From: an uncultured Chitinophagaceae bacterium
GTDB lineage: Bacteria; Bacteroidota; Bacteroidia; Chitinophagales; Chitinophagaceae
NCBI GenBank assembly: GCA_937858715.1
Contig: CALLZY010000005.1
Span: 1-64,000 of the forward strand
DNA: 64,000 nucleotides
Direction: 5' to 3'
The notes beneath the pieces were generated by a model that saw only the letters and a program-made list of their open reading frames with translations, did not search any database and was not told the DNA's origin. Shown here one piece after another: positions 42,005 to 49,897 of this stretch. The position numbers and the translations under genes are program-made. How positions within the stretch are numbered: the first letter of the stretch is position 1; each line of letters begins with the position of its first letter.

Positions 42005-43606
42005 TTATTTAACAAAAATTGAATAAGCATACCCAGCATTTGTTCCGTTACTTAAAGTTGTAGCAATGCCATTTTTCCAAAGTTTAGCTTGGTTACTTTC
42101 TTCACCCACAACAAAGACATCATTGCCATAAACAAAAAGTGATCTTGCATATGCATTATTAGTGCCAGTGCTTAATTCTGTTTTTACTCCATTTTTCCAC
42201 AATACCGCTACATTATTAACCAATTTTGATTCGTAACCGGCGGCATACACATCATTGCCTACAACAAAGACAGCATTAGCAATAGAACTGTTTATGCCAT
42301 CACCTAAGGGTATTCCTACACCATTCTTCCATATCATAGCAATATTCTTATTTCCGTTAGACTCATAACCTGCTATAAATACATTGTTATTTGAAACAAA
42401 TACGGAAAATGCACTTGCAGTTTGCCCTGCACCAGCCACTACTGACGCCACACCATTTTTCCATTGTTTAGCTTGATAATAGTTTATATTCCACTCATAT
42501 CCTACAGCATAAACATCATTTCCATTTACAAAAATAGACCAGGGATAAGCAGATTGCACCGAATTATTTACAACAGTACCTACACCATTTTTCCAAATTG
42601 TGCCTGCATCAATTGTAGGTGTTCTACATATACCACAAGCATATATATCGTTTCCATCAGCAAAAACTGAGTGTGCAATTGCATAAGTGCTTGTATCACT
42701 ATTTAAATACGAAATAGTTCCATTTTTCCAAATGACAGCTTTTTTATTAGTACCTGTTAATTCGGTGCCTGCTATATAAACATCGTTATTATTAGTTACA
42801 TAAATAGAATTTGGGGCATTTATTTGTTCTATACCAATGTTTAAACTAGATACAACCCCGTTTTTCCATAATTTATAAGGTGAGGCTGTTCCATCATTTT
42901 CAGTACCAACTACATAAACTGTATAAGGCGATGTAGTAAAAGTTAATTCGTTACCATAAGCTGTACCTGCACTATTTGTAGCATAAGCCCTTATAAAATA
43001 AGTTGTATTATTTGTAAGATTTAAAATGTTGCTTATATAAGTTCCAACCCCTACACCATCTGTCGTTTTGGTAGATAAAGTAACAGTTGGGTTTGCTGTT
43101 GTACTCCAGCAAACACCACGGACAGTTACGGCTGCCCCACCATCGGCAGTAATAGTACCCCCGCCTTTGGCTGTAGTAGAAAACAATTCACTAATTGGTG
43201 TGGTGGTAAGTGTAGGAAGGGTTACTACAGAAGTGGACGTTGTAAAACTTTCTTCATTGCCATAAGCTGTACCAACACTGTTAGTGGCATAGGCTCGTAT
43301 ATAGTATTTTGTTGCAGGTTGTAGCCCATTTATTGGGCTAACGAATGTACCGATTCCAGTACCGTTTGATGTGTGACTATTAGTTATTATTGGATTATGT
43401 ACTGTGTCCCAACAAATGCCACGTTGTGTTACCGAGTCTCCACCATCGCTAGTTATATTACCTCCACTTAATGCTGAGTTACTATTAATAGCAGATGAAG
43501 GTGCTGTAGTTATTATTGGTAATGCAAGAGTCCTCTGATTAGATATTTCTTTTTGACAGCCCAATACAAAAACTGTAGACATAAATAAAGTGAATATATT
43601 TTTCAT
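42005..43606 (-). CDS. Lipoprotein with two FN3-like repeats and a beta-propeller of WKNG repeats
   Basis: A 533-residue surface or periplasmic lipoprotein. Signal peptide ends VFVLGC (Cys17) and QKE. Two tandem repeats of about 100 residues follow (GGNITSDGGDSVTQRGICW / GGGTITADGGAAVTVRGVCW, each ending YYIRAYATNS-GTAYGNE-FTT), of the kind found in FN3-like adhesion modules. From about residue 230 to the end come seven or eight repeats with the pattern SIFVxGNDVYAAGYE and AxxWKNG, consistent with a beta-propeller. No enzyme motif is visible. A binding or adhesion role at the cell surface is likely. It is the most upstream gene of the accessory minus-strand set. Confidence 0.75.
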   Translation of the reverse strand: MKNIFTLFMSTVFVLGCQKEISNQRTLALPIITTAPSSAINSNSALSGGNITSDGGDSVTQRGICWDTVHNPIITNSHTSNGTGIGTFVSPINGLQPATKYYIRAYATNSVGTAYGNEESFTTSTSVVTLPTLTTTPISELFSTTAKGGGTITADGGAAVTVRGVCWSTTANPTVTLSTKTTDGVGVGTYISNILNLTNNTTYFIRAYATNSAGTAYGNELTFTTSPYTVYVVGTENDGTASPYKLWKNGVVSSLNIGIEQINAPNSIYVTNNNDVYIAGTELTGTNKKAVIWKNGTISYLNSDTSTYAIAHSVFADGNDIYACGICRTPTIDAGTIWKNGVGTVVNNSVQSAYPWSIFVNGNDVYAVGYEWNINYYQAKQWKNGVASVVAGAGQTASAFSVFVSNNNVFIAGYESNGNKNIAMIWKNGVGIPLGDGINSSIANAVFVVGNDVYAAGYESKLVNNVAVLWKNGVKTELSTGTNNAYARSLFVYGNDVFVVGEESNQAKLWKNGIATTLSNGTNAGYAYSIFVK

Positions 43607-43722
43607 TTTTTTATTTTCGTAATCATAAAATATTTTTTGTCTTTTAACTTATAAGAAACTATGTTTATTATAATAAAACTGGCTTTGTTATAATTTACAT
43701 TTATGAATGTATTACACAGGGT

Positions 43723-43946
43723 GCCGCACAACGTATAAATATACGAAAGTTTTAACCTGTGTTAGCTTTCCCCGTTGTGTTGTACGTTCTTTTTTGCCTT
43801 TGCTGGTCTTTCAAATTTGTAGGTGGCCATTGTTGAGTCTTGAGTGGCGGCCATGTGCAGGGCATAAAGACCAACAAACGAATTTAGAGAAACCCCGTTC
43901 TTCAAAACGTCAGGATACCGGCCAACTGCATAACCACGTTGTGTGT
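43723..43946. repeat. Palindromic spacer with terminal GCACAACGT / ACGTTGTGTG arms
   Basis: GCCGCACAACGTATAA at 43723-43738 is inversely related to CATAACCACGTTGTGTG at 43929-43945. Inside, GCTGGTCTTT and AAAGACCAAC are inverted, and GGTGGCCAT / GGCGGCCAT are repeated. No plausible gene fits here; the open frames across it only reflect base composition. The R2 repeat copy 2 starts at its right end. Confidence 0.5.
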
Positions 43947-43994
43947 AATGTTCTTTGCAATCTGTAAGAAAAATAAAGAATAGGGTAGTTATGC
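43947..43994 (+). repeat. 48-base direct repeat R2, copy 2
   Basis: Partner of 40029-40076 with three substitutions in 48 bases. It directly abuts the palindromic spacer on its left and a small hairpin (GCTTAG/CTAAGC, 43993-44011) on its right. Confidence 0.85.
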
Positions 43995-44013
43995 TTAGCT
44001 TTTAACTAAGCAT

Positions 44014-44031
44014 CAAACTCGATCGAGTTTG
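44014..44031. promoter_or_regulatory. Perfect 18-base palindrome
   Basis: CAAACTCGATCGAGTTTG reads the same on both strands. It has no loop, so it is a better protein-binding site than an RNA hairpin. No gene start is close by. It could be a relict operator or a recombination site; nothing more can be said. Confidence 0.4.
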
Positions 44032-44303
44032 TTTTGTTGTTGGTATTTCCCTCCGCTGCTGGCCATTCATACTGTTCAGGCGGGCAGCATAACTGCCAAC
44101 TACACAACGCCACCCCTTTGCCTTTTCTCTGCGCAATACTCAGCGGTCTCTGCGGTTAAATAAGATAATCCAAGGCCCATCGGGCCGGCAGTTTGGTAAA
44201 AATCCCAGGCACCCTTCAACAAGGCCCTTGGGGCCGGCACAAATCTTTAAAGTCATAGCTTACCAGGTACTACCCACACTTAATTAGATGCTACCGTAAG
44301 CCC
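44032..44303. other. Gene-free spacer with hairpins
   Basis: About 270 bases without a credible gene. It contains two related hairpins with GGCCC and GGGCCGGCA (about 44173-44193 and 44221-44243). It seems to be the decayed edge of the accessory patch. Confidence 0.5.
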
Positions 44304-44534
44304 GGTTCCACCCTCCGAAAATTCGGTTCCGCCTTCCGAAAGTTCGGTTCCGTCTTCCGAAAACTCGGTTCTGCCATCCGAAAATTCGGTTCCACCTTCC
44401 GAAAATTCGGTTCCGTCTTCCGAAAACCCGGTTCTGCCATCCGAAAACTCGGTTCTCCTTTCCGAAAGTTCGGTTCCGTCTTCCGAAAATTCGGTTCTCC
44501 CCTCCGAAAGTTCGGTTCCGCCTTCCGAAAAAGG
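44304..44534. repeat. Minisatellite A: 11 units of 21 bases
   Basis: Eleven head-to-tail 21-base units of the form CGGTTCCGNCTTCCGAAAATT with internal variation at a few fixed positions; each unit holds a CCGAA/TTCGG inverted pair. Read on the minus strand the array encodes seven-residue repeats like GRRNRTF. The variable positions change amino acids, so conservation as a protein is doubtful. Confidence 0.9.
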
Positions 44535-44618
44535 TGTTCGATTTACTGCAACGGGTGTTCGAGCTACTGCAACGGGTGTTCAGGCTACTGCAACGAGTGT
44601 TCAGCTTACTGCAAAAGC
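44535..44618. repeat. Minisatellite B: 4 units of 21 bases
   Basis: Four 21-base units of the form GTGTTCGAGCTACTGCAACGG start exactly where array A ends and keep the same period and phase. On the minus strand they read as CSSLNTR-type heptads in the same open frame as array A (125 codons, 44284-44661). Whether that frame is expressed is unknown. Confidence 0.88.
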
Positions 44619-44678
44619 AAAACGACCATCCGGCGCCTTGCACCGCCGTACTGTAAAGCATATATTACTGTAAACACT

Positions 44679-44731
44679 TTCAAGGCGGGGCACAGCGCCT
44701 CTCGTTGCCCCGCAAAACAAGCAGCAGACTC
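44679..44731. repeat. 53-base hairpin-bearing repeat, copy 1
   Basis: TTCAAGGCGGGGCACAGCGC followed by a hairpin GCGGGGCA/TGCCCCGC and AAAACAAGCAGCAGA. It repeats at 44880-44932 in the same orientation with about three differences. Confidence 0.85.
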
Positions 44732-44837
44732 TTACACCATTCCCTCACCTGCAGTAAACAATCTTACAATTTCAAACTCTCCAGTGCGGTGGCCCGGCAA
44801 AGCCTGCGGAGCAATGGCGTTTGCCTTGACTTTTTTG

Positions 44838-44866
44838 TTACTTTTTTTGTCCAAGAAAAAAAGTAA
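44838..44866. terminator. Bidirectional AT-rich hairpin
   Basis: TTACTTTTTTT (44838-44848) and AAAAAAAGTAA (44856-44866) form a perfect 11-bp stem with a seven-base loop. Similar hairpins are common between Bacteroidetes genes. It would serve transcripts from either side, including the small 48-residue gene. Confidence 0.55.
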
Positions 44867-44879
44867 ATAAAGAAAAAGA

Positions 44880-44932
44880 TTCAAGGCGGGGCACAGCGCC
44901 TCCCGATGCCCCGCAAAACAAGCAGCAGAGTC
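44880..44932. repeat. 53-base hairpin-bearing repeat, copy 2
   Basis: Second copy of 44679-44731 at an offset of 201 bases. The preserved GCGGGGCA/TGCCCCGC arms suggest a REP-like element. Confidence 0.85.
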
Positions 44933-44952
44933 CCAAACAATCCCCTCCAACT

Positions 44953-45099
44953 TTACTCCCCTCCAAAAACACTATTCACCGCTCCCTCAAGCATCGGAAA
45001 TTTCTCTACAACAAAATTTTTAATAGTGGCGATAGCCAGCTTAGCCTGCTCTTCAGTAAGACCGGCTTCTGCTTTCAATTTTTCAATAAGTTCCTGCAT
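44953..45099 (-). CDS. Small conserved helical protein, 48 residues
   Basis: A short gene downstream of clpX on the same strand. It starts MQELIEKLKAEAGLTEEQ and continues AKLAIATIKNFVVEKFPMLE to GAVNSVFGGE. The pattern (helix, GLTEEQAKLAI, helix with a Pro, Gly-rich end) is that of short DUF2267/DUF2780-like cytoplasmic proteins found in Bacteroidetes. Codon use and the amphipathic helix pattern support a real gene although it is shorter than common prediction cut-offs. Function unknown. It is separated from clpX by a 126-base spacer with a GC-rich hairpin. Confidence 0.72.
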   Translation of the reverse strand: MQELIEKLKAEAGLTEEQAKLAIATIKNFVVEKFPMLEGAVNSVFGGE

Positions 45100-45133
45100 G
45101 GAGAAGTTTTTAAGTTTTGGGTTAAAAGTTAAG

Positions 45134-45154
45134 ACCCCGGATCAAGTCCGGGGC
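45134..45154 (-). terminator. GC-rich hairpin behind clpX
   Basis: CCCCGGA and TCCGGGG (45135-45141 and 45147-45153) form a seven-bp stem with a five-base loop. No U tract follows on the minus strand, so it may be a REP-like element that limits read-through from clpX. Confidence 0.4.
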
Positions 45155-45225
45155 AACAGTCTGTGTGGCCAGGCCACAATATCATCATAATCCTTACAAA
45201 TCCAGATAATCGTGGTTCGTTCTCT

Positions 45226-46464
45226 TTACGCCACTTTCAGGATATTCATCTTGCTCTTGTCAAACTTGCGTTTGGCATATTCGAGGTCGAGAACGAAATC
45301 AGTTTCGGCTGAAGAGGGCATTTCAAACATGGCATCGGTGAGGATACTTTCGCAAATACTCCTCAATCCCCTTGCACCTAACTTGTACTCCATGGCTTTT
45401 TCCACCATAAAATCAAGCACTTCATTTTCGATAGTGAGTTTGATGCCTTCGAGTTCAAACAGGGTTTTGTATTGTTTTACCAGAGCATTCTTGGGCTCGG
45501 TAAGAATGGCCCTGAGTGTGGTGGCATCCAGCGGGTCAAGGTGAGTGATAACGGGTAAACGGCCCAGCAACTCCGGTATAAGACCAAATGCTTTTAAGTC
45601 CTGCGCATTCACATATTGCAGCAGGTTCTTTTTCATTTCGTCCTGCGAATCTTTGTCCACATTAAAACCGATAGTGTTGGTGTGCACCCTGCGGCCAATG
45701 AGTTTTTCAATGCCATCGAAAGCGCCACCACAAACAAAGAGGATGTTATTGGTGTTAACCTTAATCATTTTTTGCTCAGGATGCTTGCGGCCACCCTGCG
45801 GCGGAACGAGTACCTCGCTGCCTTCGAGCAGTTTGAGCAATGCCTGTTGTGTACCTTCTTTAATATCACGGGTAAGAGAAGGGTTATCGCCTTTTCTTGA
45901 AATTTTGTCTATCTCATCAATAAACACAATGCCCCTTTCGGCAGCCGTTACATCATAGTTGCATACCTGCAGCAGGCGGGTGATGATGCTTTCCACATCT
46001 TCGCCCACATAACCGGCCTCGGTAAACACAGTGGCATCCACCATAGCAAAAGGCACATTCAGCAGACGGGCAATGGTTTTGGCCAGCAGGGTTTTGCCCG
46101 TACCGGTTTCTCCCACCATAATGATATTGCTCTTTTCGATCTCCACTTCGTTGGCAGTATTCTCCGCCGATTTATGCTGTAACCTTTTATAGTGATTATA
46201 AACAGCAACAGCCAGCACTTTTTTAGCTTCATCCTGGCCAATCGCATATTCGTCAAGAAACTTTTTAATTTCTACCGGCTTCTTAATGGTGAGTTTGAAT
46301 GCAGCAGCGCCTTTATCGTCACGAACGGAGAGTTCCTGGTCGATAATTTCCCGTGCATGATCAACACAGTTTTCGCAGATATGGCCTTCCTGGCCGGCAA
46401 TGAGGATACGAACCTCATCACGGCTGCGACCACAAAATGAACAATGCAGAGGACTTTTTGCCAT
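45226..46464 (-). CDS. clpX: ClpX, ATP-dependent unfoldase subunit of ClpXP
   Basis: A 412-residue AAA+ protein that recognises, unfolds and feeds substrates to ClpP. N-terminal zinc finger Cys8, Cys11, Cys30 and Cys33 (HCSFCGRS, HICENC). Walker A GETGTGKT at 118-125, Walker B IVFIDEIDK at 179-187, sensor region HTNTIGFN area and the IGF-type loop needed for ClpP docking (FGLIPELLGRLPV follows). The set tig, clpP, clpX on one strand matches the classical order in many bacteria. Confidence 0.97.
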   Translation of the reverse strand: MAKSPLHCSFCGRSRDEVRILIAGQEGHICENCVDHAREIIDQELSVRDDKGAAAFKLTIKKPVEIKKFLDEYAIGQDEAKKVLAVAVYNHYKRLQHKSAENTANEVEIEKSNIIMVGETGTGKTLLAKTIARLLNVPFAMVDATVFTEAGYVGEDVESIITRLLQVCNYDVTAAERGIVFIDEIDKISRKGDNPSLTRDIKEGTQQALLKLLEGSEVLVPPQGGRKHPEQKMIKVNTNNILFVCGGAFDGIEKLIGRRVHTNTIGFNVDKDSQDEMKKNLLQYVNAQDLKAFGLIPELLGRLPVITHLDPLDATTLRAILTEPKNALVKQYKTLFELEGIKLTIENEVLDFMVEKAMEYKLGARGLRSICESILTDAMFEMPSSAETDFVLDLEYAKRKFDKSKMNILKVA

Positions 46465-46626
46465 GTTATATTTTCAGAATTACGGATTAATAACTGGTTA
46501 ATAACGAATTCTTAACAACAAAATTATAAAACCACCCTGAGAAGAGTGGCTTTATTTGAGTGCTTTTTGTGAGATTTTCTCTTGTAAAGCAGGAAAATAA
46601 ATACTTATTTACTGGAAACCATTGTT

Positions 46627-47256
46627 TTACAGGCTTTCCACAATTTTATCGGCTATGCCATATTCTACTGCTTCTTTGGCATCCATCCAGTAGTCACGGT
46701 CAAAATCTTTCATAATCTGCTCAACTGACTTATCACAGTTCTTCGCCAGGATGCCTGCACCAATCTCTTTTACCCGTTTTGTTTGCCGGGCCTGAATCTC
46801 CAAATCGGTACTTACACCTTGTATGTAGCCACCCAGCGAAGGCTGGTGAATCATTACTTCGCCGTGAGGGAATATGAATCGGCGGCCTTTGGCACCACCA
46901 CTCAGCAATATGCTGCCCATAGAGGCTGCCAGTCCCATACAAATTGTGCTGACAGGGCTTTTAATCATCTGCATGGTATCATACATCACCATGCCGCTGG
47001 TTACCACACCACCGGGACTATTAATGTAAAATTTGATTTCCTCGCCGGGTTTATCCGCATCCAGCAGAAGAAGCTTGCTTACCACATCTTTGGCGCTTTT
47101 GTCGTCAACAACACCCCACAGGTAGATAGCCCTTTTTTCAAAAAAGTATTTCTCCAGTTTTTTACTGAACATCATCAGGTCGCTTTTGGGCTGTTCTTCT
47201 TTTTCGTCTTCATCTTCGGCTTTCCAGTTGTTGTATATGTAGTTATTTCGGTTCAT
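46627..47256 (-). CDS. clpP: ClpP protease subunit (paralog 1)
   Basis: A 209-residue serine protease subunit. The triad is intact: S112 in GLAASMGSILL, H137 in MIHQPSLGG and an Asp in DFDRDYWM (186-188). Start of the fold FYINSPGGVVTSGM is standard. The N-terminal 30 residues are acidic (EDEDEKEEQPKSD), longer than in Escherichia coli and perhaps a propeptide. It lies 162 bases upstream of clpX and 247 bases downstream of a second clpP, so the cell may build mixed ClpP rings. Confidence 0.95.
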   Translation of the reverse strand: MNRNNYIYNNWKAEDEDEKEEQPKSDLMMFSKKLEKYFFEKRAIYLWGVVDDKSAKDVVSKLLLLDADKPGEEIKFYINSPGGVVTSGMVMYDTMQMIKSPVSTICMGLAASMGSILLSGGAKGRRFIFPHGEVMIHQPSLGGYIQGVSTDLEIQARQTKRVKEIGAGILAKNCDKSVEQIMKDFDRDYWMDAKEAVEYGIADKIVESL

Positions 47257-47351
47257 AGTCTGTGTATTTCTTTATTAATTGTTATTGTTCTAAAGGACTA
47301 TTCGGTTTAATTTAAATTGCGGTATTGATTTTTACAATTCACTTAAAGTAT

Positions 47352-47419
47352 CACCCCTATGGGGTTTTGAACTGATGAATGTTTTATTCTACCAAAATTT
47401 CGCCCCGATGGGGCTTTGT
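47352..47419. repeat. Two related CCCC(T/G)ATGGGG hairpins between the clpP genes
   Basis: ACCCCTATGGGGTTTTGA at 47353 and, 34 bases later, ACCAAAATTTCGCCCCGATG leading to GGGCTTTG. Both have short CCCC/GGGG stems. The phrase resembles a repeat that recurs in many intergenic regions of Bacteroidetes genomes. It could act as a processing or termination element that separates the two clpP messages. Confidence 0.45.
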
Positions 47420-47503
47420 TTAAAGGCAGAAAACAATTTCCTTTCCTGTTGTTCTTTGAGATGCCAAACTGGCTTCTCAAGTTTTGAATTACTCTGTGTT
47501 TAG

Positions 47504-48199
47504 TTACTGGGCCGCCTTTTGTTTTCGTGGATTTATCAGCAACACCTCATCAACCAGTCCATATTCTTTTGCTTCAAAAGCGGTCATCCAGTTGTCCCGG
47601 TCAAAGTCGGCTTCAATTTTTTCCATTGGCTGACCTGTATGTGTGCTTACCACTTCGTACAGTTCTTTTTTCAGTTTGCGGATTTCGTTCACTGTAATTT
47701 CTATATCACTTGCCTGCCCGCCAATAGCGCCGCTGGGCTGGTGCATCATAATGCGGGAATGTTTCAGCGCAGCTCTCTTGCCCTTTGTACCAGCACCTAA
47801 CAGCACACAGGCCATTGATGCTGCCACGCCAATACAGATAGTGGCAATATCCGGGCTTACATACTGCATGGTATCATACACACCCAGGCCGGAATACACA
47901 CTGCCGCCCGGACTGTTGATATACATATTAATATCCCTCGAACGGTCGGTAGAGTCGAGGAAGAGCAACTGTGCCGTTACAATGTTGGCTATCTCATCAT
48001 TAATAGGGTAGCCCAGGAAAATAATCCGGTCCATCATCAGGCGGCTGTACACATCCATCACCGCTACGTTCAGCGAACGTTCTTCGATGATGTTGGGTGT
48101 CATGGCAGTAACCAGGTGCGATGCATAGCCATGTAATGTATTGCTGGAAATGCCGTGGTGTTTTACGGCATATTTTTCAAATTCTGAATTGAATGACAT
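47504..48199 (-). CDS. clpP: ClpP protease subunit (paralog 2)
   Basis: A 231-residue ClpP with intact triad: S128 in GVAASMACVLL, H153 in MMHQPSGAIGG and an Asp in DFDRDNWM (200-202). The Cys after ASMA replaces the usual Gly, and the N-terminal 50 residues differ from paralog 1. It directly follows tig (225-base spacer). With clpX downstream, this copy is the one in the usual tig-clpP-clpX order; paralog 1 is extra. Division of work between the two is not visible in sequence. Confidence 0.93.
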   Translation of the reverse strand: MSFNSEFEKYAVKHHGISSNTLHGYASHLVTAMTPNIIEERSLNVAVMDVYSRLMMDRIIFLGYPINDEIANIVTAQLLFLDSTDRSRDINMYINSPGGSVYSGLGVYDTMQYVSPDIATICIGVAASMACVLLGAGTKGKRAALKHSRIMMHQPSGAIGGQASDIEITVNEIRKLKKELYEVVSTHTGQPMEKIEADFDRDNWMTAFEAKEYGLVDEVLLINPRKQKAAQ

Positions 48200-48424
48200 G
48201 TTGTTTAGTTAACAGGTTAACAAGTTAATTTGTTGACAGGTAAAAAGAGGTTACGGATATCTGAATCCTTATCAACTTTCTAACTTTTCAACTTTCTTCC
48301 TTGACATCAAATATCCGTCCAAAAGGCAAAACGGCAAAATAAGTTGACAAGTTGACTGGTTCAAAGAAAAAAGGTTGACAGGGGCTTCCTTATCAACCTT
48401 TCAGCAAATAACGTATCAACTATA

Positions 48425-49804
48425 TCAATGGTGATGATGCTGGTGCTCTTCCACCATTTTGGTAAAGTCTTCTGCCGAAATTTCTTTGTCCGCAGGTTTT
48501 ACCTGTGTGGCAGCCCACTCAAACATTTTTTCAGTTTGTATGCGGTTGTATGCGTCCTCTACAAATTTCCGGTCTTTCATCATTTTCTCTACATAATCAG
48601 TTACCCAGGGCTGGTCGTCACTAAGGTTGGCACCGCCCATATAGCTGAAGAGCTGGTTTTTGGCAAAAGCCCTGATTTCGTCAGGCGATACCTGTATGGC
48701 ATTCTCCTGAACAATTTTGTCAGAGATAAGTGTCCATTTTAGCTGGCTGATGAATTTGGGGAATTCAGCTTCCACCTGCTCATCGGTTTTTACCGTTTTA
48801 TCTTCTCCCTGTGTTTTAATCCAGTTTTTAAGGAAAGCTTCAGGGAAATCAATCTTGGTATGGTCAACCAGTTCGTGAAATACCTGGTCGTGTATCTGAT
48901 TATTGGCCTGACCGTTCCAGTAAGCCTGTATTTCGTCTTTTATTTTGTTCCTGAAATCGGCTTCTGTTTTTACTTCCTGTCCGGGGTATAACTGGTTGAA
49001 GAAATCTTCGTTCAGTTCTTTTTTCTCCAGCAGGCCTACTTTGGTAATAGCGATGGTGAAATACTTATCAGCAGCAGCGGCATCTTCTTTTAACCCAAGA
49101 TCGCTGATGATCCACTCTCTTTCTTTTTCATCGAAAGCGGCTTTTAATTGTGCAGTTTCTGTATCACCGGTTTTCTTTCCCATCCATTTGCTGCGGAAGT
49201 TTTCAGCGAAATACTTCACCAATATTGAATTGTCTTTAACCACACCATTTTCCATAGCAGTGCCGTCAGCATTTGATTCGGTAAAAGTGAGGTTGAGCAC
49301 ATTCTCTTCTGAAGAAATGGTTTCTTCATCTTTCATGTTGCCATAACGGTTTTGCAGCCGGGTAACTTCGCCGTTAATCATTTCGTCGGTTACTGTAACC
49401 ACATAACGGGTTGTTTTAGCTTTTGCCAGGTCGGGCAGGCTGAATTCGGGTTTTACGCCGATTTCAAAGTGGAATGTATAGTCCAGCGGATTGTTCACAT
49501 CTAATTGGGTGAAGTCGGTTTCAAGCGGCAGCGGCTGTGCGAAAATGTCAAGTTTTTCATTTTGCAGGTAGCCGATGAGCTCTCTGTCAACTGATTTCAG
49601 TACTTCATCGGTAAACAGCGATGCGCCGTACATTTTCTTAATCAGTCCGGAGGGCACCATTCCTTTGCGGAAGCCGGGAATATTTGCTTTTTTACTGTAA
49701 TCCTTTAATGCTTTTTCAAAAGCGGGGAGGTAATCAGCCTTGTCTAACTTCACTGTCAGTTTTTCATGCAGCAGGCCGATGTTTTCTTTTGTAACTGTAG
49801 CCAT
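48425..49804 (-). CDS. tig: Trigger factor, ribosome-bound chaperone
   Basis: A 459-residue chaperone that binds the ribosome exit tunnel. The start MATVTKENIGLLHEKL at 49804 is preferred; a longer frame from 49864 adds 20 unrelated hydrophobic residues. The ribosome-binding signature is present as NIPGFRKGMVPSGLI. The middle segment (VLNLTFTESNADG, KYFAENFRSKWMGKKTGD) corresponds to a degenerate FKBP-like domain, followed by the helical C-terminal domain. The protein ends with a natural run of histidines (EHQHHHH). It is the promoter-proximal gene of tig-clpP-clpP-clpX. Confidence 0.92.
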   Translation of the reverse strand: MATVTKENIGLLHEKLTVKLDKADYLPAFEKALKDYSKKANIPGFRKGMVPSGLIKKMYGASLFTDEVLKSVDRELIGYLQNEKLDIFAQPLPLETDFTQLDVNNPLDYTFHFEIGVKPEFSLPDLAKAKTTRYVVTVTDEMINGEVTRLQNRYGNMKDEETISSEENVLNLTFTESNADGTAMENGVVKDNSILVKYFAENFRSKWMGKKTGDTETAQLKAAFDEKEREWIISDLGLKEDAAAADKYFTIAITKVGLLEKKELNEDFFNQLYPGQEVKTEADFRNKIKDEIQAYWNGQANNQIHDQVFHELVDHTKIDFPEAFLKNWIKTQGEDKTVKTDEQVEAEFPKFISQLKWTLISDKIVQENAIQVSPDEIRAFAKNQLFSYMGGANLSDDQPWVTDYVEKMMKDRKFVEDAYNRIQTEKMFEWAATQVKPADKEISAEDFTKMVEEHQHHHH

Positions 49805-49897
49805 TGTTGTTAAGTTGAAAAGTTTATATGCTAACAGGTTGAAAAGTTGGGTTTTGAATATCAACCTGTCAACAATTCAACCTGTTAACTTTTGCTG

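Noticed and set aside
43707..43967. Plus-strand open frame of 86 codons
   Set aside because: It runs across the palindromic spacer and the R2 repeat, has no recognisable pattern and odd composition; the spacer structure explains the open frame.
43929..43995. Integron attC site (GCATAAC ... GTTATGC, 67 bases)
   Set aside because: The outer words are complementary, but the core consensus GTTRRRY is not met, inner complementarity is missing and no integrase is present.
44284..44661. 125-codon minus-strand frame as an ordinary gene
   Set aside because: It consists almost wholly of the two minisatellites, with amino-acid-changing variation in each unit; kept as repeats and as a finding, not as a CDS.
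44732..44950. 72-codon minus-strand frame
   Set aside because: It covers the second 53-base repeat and the AT hairpin and gives a low-complexity lysine-rich peptide without family pattern.
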